This document shows, piece by piece, positions 54,917 to 63,847 of a stretch of DNA of 64,000 nucleotides. Source of the DNA: Carnobacterium viridans (GTDB lineage: Bacteria > Bacillota > Bacilli > Lactobacillales > Carnobacteriaceae); contig NZ_FNJW01000008.1 of the NCBI RefSeq assembly GCF_900102725.1, positions 2,082,501-2,146,500 on the forward strand, in the 5' to 3' direction. A program made the position numbers and the translations under genes. The notes below the pieces were generated by a model that worked only from the letters and a program-made list of their open reading frames with translations, was not told where the DNA came from and did not search any database. Each line of letters begins with the position of its first letter. Positions within the stretch are counted from its first letter, which is position 1.

Positions 54917-57852
54917 ATTCTGCTATATTACAAGGTGTGAAGTATCAAAATCTGCAATCGATAAGGAAACATTCGTGCCGAGTTTCCTTATACCAAAAGA
55001 TGTGAGGGTATCAAAATTTGCTAACCAGTCAAAACGGTTACCTAAAGTTTCCTTATACCAAAAGATGTGAGGGTATCAAAATGCACCTATAACCTGGGGA
55101 AAGGGAATAAATGTTTCCTTATACCAAAAGATGTGAGGGTATCAAAATCTGTTTCAATTAGCTGATAGACAATCTCCGGTTTCCTTATACCAAAAGATGT
55201 GAGGGTATCAAAATTGAAGTAGATGACCTGTTAATAACTGAATAGGTTTCCTTATACCAAAAGATGTGAGGGTATCAAAATAACGTAAGCGATTGGTTAT
55301 TTTTTGACCGAGTTTCCTTATACCAAAAGATGTGAGGGTATCAAAATAAGTATAAAATTGATTATTAGTGCAATTGGTTTCCTTATACCAAAAGATGTGA
55401 GGGTATCAAAATAACGTAAGCGATTGGTTATTTTTTGACCGAGTTTCCTTATACCAAAAGATGTGAGGGTATCAAAATAAGTATAAAATTGATTATTAGT
55501 GCAATTGGTTTCCTTATACCAAAAGATGTGAGGGTATCAAAATCTTCATCCGATACTGTAACATAAGCTGTTTGTTTCCTTATACCAAAAGATGTGAGGG
55601 TATCAAAATAACCAGTGTATTTAGACTTCATGGCATCTAGTTTCCTTATACCAAAAGATGTGAGGGTATCAAAATTTAATTAATCGTTCTATTTCATTTT
55701 CTGATGTTTCCTTATACCAAAAGATGTGAGGGTATCAAAATCATACTCAACGCTGTCTGGGCCTTTCTTAAGTTTCCTTATACCAAAAGATGTGAGGGTA
55801 TCAAAATCGATTTGTATATAAACGAATATCGTAATTAGTTTCCTTATACCAAAAGATGTGAGGGTATCAAAATGCCCTAATCTAAAGCCCCCAATACCTG
55901 AGAGTTTCCTTATACCAAAAGATGTGAGGGTATCAAAATAACCTCTTGCTTTTCGGTTGGACTGACTTTGTTTCCTTATACCAAAAGATGTGAGGGTATC
56001 AAAATAACGGCTGTCAATTCGGTTACAGTTGTTTCGTTTCCTTATACCAAAAGATGTGAGGGTATCAAAATCTGAATGTGAAAATGATTTATAAAAGAAT
56101 GGTTTCCTTATACCAAAAGATGTGGGGGTATCAAAATTGTTGAGTTAGATCCTGCATTAAACAAATCGTTTCCTTATACCAAAAGATGTGAGGGTATCAA
56201 AATCCTAGAATGAATCTCTAATTCTGAATTTTGGTTTCCTTATACCAAAAGATGTGAGGGTATCAAAATCTTCTTTAGTATTCATTGTGATTGATTCTTG
56301 TTTCCTTATACCAAAAGATGTGAGGGTATCAAAATTTGTGGTAGGTTCTTTCTTGAATTGATCGTGTTTCCTTATACCAAAAGATGTGAGGGTATCAAAA
56401 TTCTGGTCCTAACTGGTGTTATCAAATGTAGTTTCCTTATACCAAAAGATGTGAGGGTATCAAAATATGATGAAATGGTTGTGTAACGTCCGATTTGTTT
56501 CCTTATACCAAAAGATGTGAGGGTATCAAAATCTTCATAACGATAGTTTGAACCAATTTTAAGTTTCCTTATACCAAAAGATGTGAGGGTATCAAAATTT
56601 CAACTTTCCATAAGCCATCAGTGTCCAAGGTTTCCTTATACCAAAAGATGTGAGGGTATCAAAATAAGAACTACTGTTTCTACTGGGTTGTGTATGTTTC
56701 CTTATACCAAAAGATGTGAGGGTATCAAAATACGTGTATAGGTCTCCATTATCGGGTACGAGTTTCCTTATACCAAAAGATGTGAGGGTATCAAAATAAT
56801 TGTGCCCCAGTTTTTCTAGGATTCTCAGTTTCCTTATACCAAAAGATGTGAGGGTATCAAAATATGAGGCAAAAAACGCTGGTGACACCCCATGTTTCCT
56901 TATACCAAAAGATGTGAGGGTATCAAAATTTCTTCTTCTTGTTCTAAAATCATTACTTGGTTTCCTTATACCAAAAGATGTGAGGGTATCAAAATCAAGC
57001 GATTGGGTGGGCATTGATGTTAGAGGTTTCCTTATACCAAAAGATGTGAGGGTATCAAAATATAGTCGTCCAGATAATTCTGAAAGTGTAAGTTTCCTTA
57101 TATCAAAAGATGTGAGGGTATCAAAATCTCATTGACATTTAAAATAACTGCGTATTTGTTTCCTTATACCAAAAGATGTGAGGGTATCAAAATCTAACAA
57201 ATGGTTGTACTTGTGGTTTATTTGTTTCCTTATACCAAAAGATGTGAGGGTATCAAAATGTCAAACCAGACCGAGATTATAAAAGGCGGGTTTCCTTATA
57301 CCAAAAGATGTGAGGGTATCAAAATTGAATTCTTTTGCGTTAATTTGTTTCTCAAGTTTCCTTATACCAAAAGATGTGAGGGTATCAAAATATGGTCAAT
57401 ATAATGTAAGTACTGGAATAAGTTTCCTTATACCAAAAGATGTGAGGGTATCAAAATTTAATAGATTGTAATCTCTTTCTCCTTTATGTTTCCTTATACC
57501 AAAAGATGTGAGGGTATCAAAATTTAATAGATTGTAATCTCTTTCTCCTTTATGTTTCCTTATACCAAAAGATGTGAGGGTATCAAAATATGGTCAATAT
57601 AATGTAAGTACTGGAATAAGTTTCCTTATACCAAAAGATGTGAGGGTATCAAAATTTCCATATAAAACTATTAAAGTATCTATCGTTTCCTTATACCAAA
57701 AGATGTGAGGGTATCAAAATCTCCTTAAAAGTGTTATCTGATTACTTAATGTTTCCTTATACCAAAAGATGTGAGGGTATCAAAATCGACCAACAAGAAG
57801 ATTATACAGAATTATTGTTTCCTTATACCAAAAGATGTGAGGGTATCAAAAT
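54917..57852 (-). CRISPR. CRISPR array: 44 repeats plus one degenerate terminal repeat
   Basis: The 36-bp repeat begins GTTTCCTTATACC and ends GGGTATCAAAAT on the + strand (first full copy 54982-55017, last 57817-57852). In crRNA direction (minus strand) it reads ATTTTGATACCCTC...ATAAGGAAAC. Spacers are 29-31 nt, mostly 30. There are 44 spacers. The copy at 54917-54951 is degenerate and marks the leader-distal end, so the leader side is next to csn2. Repeats at 56102 and 57092 differ by one base. Spacers C and D repeat as C-D-C-D (55282-55507), and A and B as A-B-B-A (57392-57619). Pairing with the tracrRNA anti-repeat fixes the orientation. Confidence 0.98.
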
Positions 57853-57861
57853 GTCATTTTC

Positions 57862-57891
57862 ATTATACCTTACTTTGAATGATATTATCAA
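57862..57891 (-). promoter_or_regulatory. Array promoter inside the 3' end of csn2
   Basis: On the minus strand TTGATA (57886-57891), 18 bp, TATAAT (57862-57867). The start site would be near 57855, within 3 bp of the first repeat (57852). The stretch also mimics the repeat: ATTTTGATA and GGTATAA occur in the same order. There is no separate leader. Confidence 0.7.
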
Positions 57892-58825
57892 AATAAGATG
57901 CTAAGTTTAGTGGAATACCTGTTAAATCAACGATCAAAGTAGTATCTGTTAAGATAAAAAGAGAATAAAGATAAGTAAACGCTTCTAAGTTATCCACAGT
58001 TTTCAAGTTTAAAAGAACCGTTTTAGTTTGATAGTTATCCACAAGCTTCATATACCAATTGCAAGCAGCCAAAAACTGTTCATCAGACCATGAAAAAGGT
58101 AAACCAGAAGCTAATTTTTCTTTAACTTTGTAACAATCCAATACATTTCGAATAGTTCCTTTGTATAGAACATTTATAGAACCATTAAAATGTTGTTCAG
58201 TTATAACAAGGTATTTTATTCCATTCTTTATCTCACTAAGATAGGAATCCAATTTTTCTAATTCATAACTCAATAAAAAATTTTCAGGAGAGATAATACA
58301 GATAATACGTTGTTTACTAGCAAGATCTGATTCTAAAAGATTTAATTGAAAAATTAGCTTATCAAAGTTAGAAAGTTTTAAATAGTTATTTTTTGAAAAG
58401 GTTAACTCATTACTGATCCATTTTTTATCAAAAGGCTCCAATTTAAAACTAATGATTTTAGATGAATTCTGTTGGTTTAAAAAATCAACTTCATCCACTA
58501 ACTCATCCCAACTGTCAACTAACCCTTTATAAAATGGGGAAAATTCAAGTTGATTCAAGAAAGTTTTTTTAAGCTGAGCTACGACCTTATCTAAAGCTGC
58601 AGAATCAAAATGTTTATTTGGAGAAAAAATAATAAACTCAAAATCATTACGAGGTAAAAGTGTTTGATCTTGATATATTTTAAGTGCAGTACCTTTATGG
58701 CTAAAATAATTTTGAAAAGAATCAATCAATTGCTGCCAAAGTAACTGATTTCCCTTTAAAATGGTTACATCATCTATTAAAATAGTAGAAGTTTGAGTGG
58801 TTTCTTGAATATGCCATTCTTTCAT
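57863..58825 (-). CDS. csn2: Csn2, long (Csn2-St) type
   Basis: Csn2 is the adaptation protein specific to type II-A, forming rings on double-stranded DNA ends. At 320 residues this is the long form seen with S. thermophilus CRISPR1-like systems, against about 220 for the short form. I find no simple motif beyond alternating helices and strands, so the call rests on the position, length and neighbours. The start ATG overlaps the cas2 stop by 4 bp (ATGA), implying coupling. The stop codon is 10 bp from the first CRISPR repeat, and the array promoter lies in its last codons. Confidence 0.85.
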   Translation of the reverse strand: MKEWHIQETTQTSTILIDDVTILKGNQLLWQQLIDSFQNYFSHKGTALKIYQDQTLLPRNDFEFIIFSPNKHFDSAALDKVVAQLKKTFLNQLEFSPFYKGLVDSWDELVDEVDFLNQQNSSKIISFKLEPFDKKWISNELTFSKNNYLKLSNFDKLIFQLNLLESDLASKQRIICIISPENFLLSYELEKLDSYLSEIKNGIKYLVITEQHFNGSINVLYKGTIRNVLDCYKVKEKLASGLPFSWSDEQFLAACNWYMKLVDNYQTKTVLLNLKTVDNLEAFTYLYSLFILTDTTLIVDLTGIPLNLASYFDNIIQSKV

Positions 58826-59151
58826 AGAATCACCATTGGATCATCAGTTAATGCTTGTTCAGTTATCGTCTTGTCACCTACAAGCATAAACATATTGGTG
58901 TATTGTTTTTCAGTTACCGCCATGGCACGAATGGAGCCATTTTTTGGAAGATTATTTCTTAGACCCATCATATAGGTATCCAGACTTGAACGATTTGGAA
59001 ATATCTTTGCATAAACGGAGAATTGGACCATTGTAAAGCCATTATTAATCAAGTATTTTCTAAATCTAGAATAAGTCTTACGTTCACTTTTTGTGTTCAT
59101 TGGCAAATCAAAAAATAAAATCAACCGCATAAATCTATAAGGAGATGCCAT
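58822..59151 (-). CDS. cas2: Cas2
   Basis: The 109-residue protein starts MASPYRFMRLILFFDLPMN, the Cas2 beta-strand with the conserved Asp, and has KYLINNGFTMVQFSVYAKIF, matching the St1 Cas2 pattern. It pairs with Cas1 for spacer integration. The start ATG 59151 overlaps the cas1 end by 17 bp; the next ATG (59130) is a candidate too, but the S. thermophilus protein also has residues before MRL. There is no good ribosome binding site for either, suggesting coupling. Confidence 0.92.
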   Translation of the reverse strand: MASPYRFMRLILFFDLPMNTKSERKTYSRFRKYLINNGFTMVQFSVYAKIFPNRSSLDTYMMGLRNNLPKNGSIRAMAVTEKQYTNMFMLVGDKTITEQALTDDPMVIL

Positions 59152-60037
59152 TGGCAGGGTAGACCAATAGATCTGGGTTATTTTCGTTCATCCCTTTAAT
59201 GAATGATTGAATAAGTATTTCTATTGCATTTAGAATAGTTTGTTTTTGATTGCCAATCAATATTTTGTTATTGCTAATTAAATGAACGATTTTTTGTTTT
59301 GTTTTTAGATCCAGATAAGTATCCTCGTTGCACATAACACTCACCCATAGATCAATAATTGGACGGAAAGGTTCAATCAAATCATCGGCTAAATTAAAAG
59401 CATTGTATTGATTATGATGACCGATTCCAAATGAAGGCTGAAGGCCATAAGCAACGATCGTTCTGGCAACTGTTGAACGCAAAACGATATAGCCGTAGTT
59501 TAAACCAGAATTGATTCCATCAAAACTATCTCGGTCACGAATAAATGAACTGCCAAATAATGTTTTAAAATAAAGCTTAGCTGCATGACCCTCACGATTT
59601 GTTTCATCTGAGAAGCCAACTTCTTGTGATAGGTACTGGAGCATTTGAATAGAATCAGGTTCCTTCTTTAAATGTTCAAGAACAGAGGCTTGATTATTGA
59701 TTTTTATCTGGATAATTTTTTGCCACATAGTTCCTTTTGTTTGTTCATTCCACTGAACTTGTCTTTCTAAAACTCTTGATGATTGGTGATGGCTATGAGG
59801 AGAGAGGGCATAGATATTTGGTAAATGTTTTTCATCACAAAAAATTAATAAAATATGATATTCGGCTAATTTATTCAACAATCTTGCCGTTACAACTGTT
59901 TGTTGATTATCAACAATAATAGTATGTATATCAGAAAGCGGTATTAAAATTTCAGTTTCTTCTCGAACGACTTTTAAATTATCTAAATACAATTTTAAAT
60001 AGTCGGATTTTTCAATGTAAACAACACGCCAACTCAT
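59135..60037 (-). CDS. cas1: Cas1 integrase
   Basis: The 300-residue Cas1 catalyses spacer integration with Cas2. Its metal-binding region includes EGHAAKLYFKTLFG (Glu near 145), GIGHHNQYNAFNLADDLIEPFRP with His near 204 and Asp/Glu near 215. The N-terminus MSWRVVYIEKSDYLKLYLDNLKV is typical of type II-A. The start ATG 60037 has GGGGTG 6 nt upstream; an earlier reading frame would overlap the tracrRNA and is rejected. It lies directly downstream of the tracrRNA gene. Confidence 0.95.
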   Translation of the reverse strand: MSWRVVYIEKSDYLKLYLDNLKVVREETEILIPLSDIHTIIVDNQQTVVTARLLNKLAEYHILLIFCDEKHLPNIYALSPHSHHQSSRVLERQVQWNEQTKGTMWQKIIQIKINNQASVLEHLKKEPDSIQMLQYLSQEVGFSDETNREGHAAKLYFKTLFGSSFIRDRDSFDGINSGLNYGYIVLRSTVARTIVAYGLQPSFGIGHHNQYNAFNLADDLIEPFRPIIDLWVSVMCNEDTYLDLKTKQKIVHLISNNKILIGNQKQTILNAIEILIQSFIKGMNENNPDLLVYPANGISL

Positions 60038-60065
60038 TTGTTCACCCCATATGATTAGATTTAGA

Positions 60066-60163
60066 TACAAAAAAAGCCCCATAAATGGGGCGATTTCGGC
60101 ATAAAGCCTTATTTTGATAGGTCCTCACGACCCTTTAGTATAAGGAAGTCTTCCGTCGAAGAC
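60066..60163 (-). ncRNA. tracrRNA
   Basis: Transcribed on the minus strand in the cas9-cas1 gap. The anti-repeat (60111-60149) pairs with the crRNA repeat at both ends: ATTTTGATA (repeat) with TATCAAAAT, and TATAAGGAA with TTCCTTATA, with an internal mismatched region. Then follow the nexus AAGGCTTTATGCCGAAATC, close to that of S. thermophilus CRISPR1, and a terminator hairpin GCCCCATTTATGGGGC with seven T (60069-60090). The predicted RNA is about 98 nt. Confidence 0.93.
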
Positions 60164-60169
60164 ACTATC

Positions 60170-60198
60170 ATTATAACAAGACTTATATATTTTGTAAA
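60170..60198 (-). promoter_or_regulatory. tracrRNA promoter overlapping the cas9 stop
   Basis: -35 TTTACA (60193-60198), 17 bp and extended -10 TGTTATAAT with the -10 at 60170-60175. The -35 lies within the last codons of cas9. Transcription should start near 60163. Confidence 0.8.
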
Positions 60199-63100
60199 CC
60201 CTTTATTGAGGAGTTTTTGGTAATAGATTGTTCATTAAGAAAAGGAGTGAAAACTTCTTTTTTAACTGGATACTGATTGCCAAGAACATCCACATGTACC
60301 TTAGTTAAGTTAGCTAGAGGTCCAAGAGTTGGTAGCTGTCTTTTTATAGTTTTAAGTTCAAGATCTTCAACTTCAATCATATTTTGTCTAGGATTATTAT
60401 CTCCTCTAAACAATTTATCATATTTTACTAATTTATTATTACTTTTTTCAGTAACAGAATCTTTAATCTTTTCAACTTTATCATAAGAAATCATATCATT
60501 CTTGTACAAACTAAACTGAAACTCATAGCTCTCATCAATTTGCTTATAGGGAGCGTTTCTTCCATCTTTTCCATTATACAGACTCATGTCCAATGTATAA
60601 ACTCCATCAACTTTTCTAAACCAATTATATGGAACACCAAGATACTTATATTTACCTCCATCATTCATATAAATATCTACACGAATACTTTTTCTGCTCA
60701 ATAGAACGACATTATTTTTCTTGCTATTGTACTTGTCTGTAATATCTACATGAATCCCTAGTTTGCTATCTAAAAATTTCAAACTCTTTACTGGAACTTT
60801 ACCATCTTTAAGAATGTATCCGTGCTCTTTATAAAAATCTTGGAAAGGATTGTCTGCATGGCTATGAGCATTCATAACATTCAACAGCAGACTCCATGTT
60901 TTGGGATCATGCTGAGCCATTAAGAAATTGTCAGGATTGGCATCAATTTTTTTCTTTAATCCGTCGAATCCCTTTTTATCCAATTGATAAATGTTTTTGA
61001 CTTTCCCCACTACATACTTCTCGTTATCTTTCTCACGGGTAGAGTAGAGTGTCTGATTTGACATCGTCCGGTTTGGTTTACGGTCGACTTTATGTGAGTA
61101 CTTGATTCTGTCTTCGTAGTTTCTTAATTGGCTGATAAACTTCAATGATTTATTATCAAATAATTGACCTTCTTCTAAAATTTCACCTGTATCTGTGTCG
61201 ACTGCAAGACCCTCTGTGCTAAAAGAAGTGTTTTTCAATTGCTTAAACAATGGCATCCGACCAATAGCAGCAACAATCAAAGCATCGATAGCATGATGAT
61301 GGTGTCCGTCATCTCTAACTTTTCTTAGTTTTGTGCGTCTGCGCAATGCTGCTGTAAAACTGCCACGAATAGACAATACTTGTGTAGGAATAGCATTGTT
61401 TTGGTAAAAAGTACGAAGCGAACTGGAGAAGCTTCTCATTGCATACTGTGTATCAACCAAGTTTCGGTTAATAAAGTCTTTTTGAATCTCTTCATCATGT
61501 TGGACATCCCGTTGTTCTAGAAGGTAACCCAATTTTTTATTACTGATTCTACGAGATTTAAATAAATTCAGACAATCCAATTTGTATTCTTCAAACGAGC
61601 GGCTTGCTTTCCCACTTTGGAAATATTGCCATGGAGTCAATTGTCCTTTAAGTTGATTTTCTTTATGGTAAACCAGTACTTTGTTTTGTTGGCTGTCATC
61701 AAAAGAATAGGAAAGAGGAATAATATGATCAATTTCGAATTTTGTAAAATCATAAACAATATCAGATATTGCGATGTGTTTTCCAGAATAAGCACATTTT
61801 CCATCTTGGGCATCCCATAATTTAAGAGCCATGTGTTTGTTCCCATTCAAACGTAGATCCTTTAAGTTTTTAACTTCTAACAAATCACATATTTTCTTTT
61901 CAAATTTCCCTTGATTTCTTTGAGCATCATTATATTTTGTTCTTTCATCTTCACTGTTCTTTTCCCGTGCCATTTCAACTACAACATAATCCAGTTCACC
62001 ATATTGTTTACGGACAGCATTTGTTACTTTTATCGCTTCACGATGGGCACGTTTAGCAACAGTGCTTAAAATCGCTTCATCGTCAAATTGGATTTTAGTT
62101 CCAGACTGCAATTTTTCCATGCGGCTTTTACCTAAGCCGTGTTCAGTAAATAATTGCATTTGATTTTTGCTCGTTTCCCATAGTTCTGGCAAAATCAATT
62201 GAATCGCTTTTTTGGATAAAGCGTGGTATTCCTTGAAAGCAGTATCATTTAATAATGCCTCTGTAATTTCTTTTAGGTCATCTTGATAAGCAGTGTTGAA
62301 AACGTCGGTGAGCTGTTCTTTACGGCGAATTAAGCTTTTTTCTGCTGTCAATATTTCAGCGATGTCATCCAGTACATCAGTGTTGTCAAAGAATCCTTCA
62401 GGAACGGAAACAGATTCTAGTAATTTTAATAATTTTTTAAATCCAATAAAATCAGTAAAAATGGGTTTGTTTGTTTTTAAATCAATTCGAGCACCTTTAA
62501 TGTCATCTGGGTTAGACACGTCAAGATACTTAGCAATAATATTTAAAGTGACTCTTTTTCCTTTTTTAATAAAATTATTGATTAGGTACTGTTTATCTTT
62601 CATTGAAAGGTGATCCATTTTTCCGGTCTCTGAACTTGGGTATTGGATATTGTTTAAATCATTTAATACATTATATAAATCGGCAGTATAAGACATCTTA
62701 GCAATTCTTGGTTCATCTGGAAGATACGTGCAACGGCCACGCATTTTATTGATCATGGTTTCGTGTTTTAATGTCCCGTCGGCTCCTATAAAATATTGTC
62801 CAAATGGAGTAGGGGATTTTTTAGATCCTGGTCCATCATAATACATCCGGCGACTAGTGATTAAACTTAAATAGCATTCTTTAAATTTTTCAGTGATCTC
62901 AGGATAGACTTCTTGTTGTTTCTCTAGGATAACAGTAGCTTCTTTTACATAGTCGGATGTTTTAAAACGATTGGTGTGATCACGAATGACTTCACCATTA
63001 TGTAATTTTTCTAATTGAATTTCACAAATAAATTTATCTTTTAATTTTTCACCATTTCTCTTCAATTGTTCTTTGGTAGATAATTCATTGCCGCTTGTCT

Positions 63101-63473
63101 TTTCCTCTTCCAAAGGTGTATCTAAAGTTGTCCCTCTGCGTTTCACCAAGTGATATAAAGCTGCAGCCAATTCTTCTTTAGAAACAGACTCATAAATTGC
63201 ATTATAACGAGCTTCATACGGATTAATAGGTTGGATATCGATAGTTGAAAATCCACTTTCTTCCAATAAATCCTTTGTTCGATCCAAACGATGCTTGCGT
63301 CTTCTTTTTAATCGTCGTGAACTTCTAAATGAGCGTCTGTCCTCATTAGCGTTTCTAGTGGCTTCTTCAAATAAACGGACACCAGCATCTTTAATATCAC
63401 CAGTTTCTTCATCAATGATTCCCCAACCGACACTAGAAATACCAATATCCAAACCTAAAATTAACTTTGTCAT
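60183..63473 (-). CDS. cas9: Cas9 endonuclease, small type II-A (S. thermophilus CRISPR1-like)
   Basis: The 1096-residue protein is the crRNA-guided nuclease. RuvC-I is LGLDIGISSVGWG with Asp9; an arginine-rich bridge helix follows (about 45-70). RuvC-II is VVVEMARE with Glu500, HNH is FEIDHIIPLSYSFDDSQQNKVL with His583 and Asn597, and RuvC-III is HHHHAIDALI with Asp730. The C-terminal KVHVDVLGNQYPV motif also fits the CRISPR1 branch. All nuclease residues are present, so it should be active. The ATG 63473 has AAGGAGG 7 nt upstream. The PAM cannot be deduced from the sequence. Confidence 0.97.
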   Translation of the reverse strand: MTKLILGLDIGISSVGWGIIDEETGDIKDAGVRLFEEATRNANEDRRSFRSSRRLKRRRKHRLDRTKDLLEESGFSTIDIQPINPYEARYNAIYESVSKEELAAALYHLVKRRGTTLDTPLEEEKTSGNELSTKEQLKRNGEKLKDKFICEIQLEKLHNGEVIRDHTNRFKTSDYVKEATVILEKQQEVYPEITEKFKECYLSLITSRRMYYDGPGSKKSPTPFGQYFIGADGTLKHETMINKMRGRCTYLPDEPRIAKMSYTADLYNVLNDLNNIQYPSSETGKMDHLSMKDKQYLINNFIKKGKRVTLNIIAKYLDVSNPDDIKGARIDLKTNKPIFTDFIGFKKLLKLLESVSVPEGFFDNTDVLDDIAEILTAEKSLIRRKEQLTDVFNTAYQDDLKEITEALLNDTAFKEYHALSKKAIQLILPELWETSKNQMQLFTEHGLGKSRMEKLQSGTKIQFDDEAILSTVAKRAHREAIKVTNAVRKQYGELDYVVVEMAREKNSEDERTKYNDAQRNQGKFEKKICDLLEVKNLKDLRLNGNKHMALKLWDAQDGKCAYSGKHIAISDIVYDFTKFEIDHIIPLSYSFDDSQQNKVLVYHKENQLKGQLTPWQYFQSGKASRSFEEYKLDCLNLFKSRRISNKKLGYLLEQRDVQHDEEIQKDFINRNLVDTQYAMRSFSSSLRTFYQNNAIPTQVLSIRGSFTAALRRRTKLRKVRDDGHHHHAIDALIVAAIGRMPLFKQLKNTSFSTEGLAVDTDTGEILEEGQLFDNKSLKFISQLRNYEDRIKYSHKVDRKPNRTMSNQTLYSTREKDNEKYVVGKVKNIYQLDKKGFDGLKKKIDANPDNFLMAQHDPKTWSLLLNVMNAHSHADNPFQDFYKEHGYILKDGKVPVKSLKFLDSKLGIHVDITDKYNSKKNNVVLLSRKSIRVDIYMNDGGKYKYLGVPYNWFRKVDGVYTLDMSLYNGKDGRNAPYKQIDESYEFQFSLYKNDMISYDKVEKIKDSVTEKSNNKLVKYDKLFRGDNNPRQNMIEVEDLELKTIKRQLPTLGPLANLTKVHVDVLGNQYPVKKEVFTPFLNEQSITKNSSIKGLQNI

Positions 63474-63507
63474 AAAAATCCTCCTTCTACTATTTATTTA
63501 TGATGTT

Positions 63508-63516
63508 ATTATACCA
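63508..63516 (-). promoter_or_regulatory. Extended -10 promoter of cas9
   Basis: TGGTATAAT on the minus strand, with the -10 at 63508-63513, about 35 bp before the cas9 start. The -35 region is poor. It shares the TGGTATAA core seen in the CRISPR repeat and the csn2 3' end. Confidence 0.6.
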
Positions 63517-63847
63517 TCGAAAGATCAAACTAAACCATTTTTTTTGAACCGGTTACAATTTTTAAAAATGAGTCAGCTTTACATGCTTGCCAATATATTT
63601 AAATAGAAAATTAAAGACATATACGTAGAACTAGTTAAATATCCTACTAAATATGAACAAAATATGGCTAAATATGCAAAACGCGCGTTTCTTAAATGAA
63701 AAACAATATGTAATCGATTGCAGAAATGAAAATGTAATAATACCGATGAGTTTGTTAAAGAATTAACATCATATTTTTGTGATTACTATGCTATACTAAT
63801 CTGCGTGAGAGAAATAAAAGGGTATAAAAAACCACGGAGGGTATGCT
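63517..63847. other. Intergenic region upstream of cas9 and the secreted hydrolase
   Basis: About 330 bp of A/T-rich sequence holding divergent control regions. A possible -10 TATACT near 63792 precedes the + strand gene. No further gene, repeat or tracr-like sequence is evident. Confidence 0.4.

Noticed and set aside
54917-54981. Degenerate repeat and its spacer as a CreA-like antitoxin controlling the nearby toxin
   Set aside because: The spacer shows no evident complementarity to the toxin promoter. A degenerate terminal repeat is the normal sign of the array's old end.
56592-57014. Long open frame on the minus strand with repeated DTLTSFGIRK units
   Set aside because: It is an artefact of the CRISPR repeat, whose 66-bp repeat-spacer period is divisible by three and keeps the frame open. 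The same holds for the + strand frames in 56298-57404.
54982-57852. Array transcribed from the + strand, with GTTT as repeat start
   Set aside because: The tracrRNA anti-repeat on the minus strand pairs only with the minus-strand repeat transcript, and the degenerate repeat lies at the low-coordinate end.
54982-57852. Spacers targeting genes in this window
   Set aside because: I saw no match of a spacer to the flanking genes by eye, but a proper search was not possible, so nothing is claimed.
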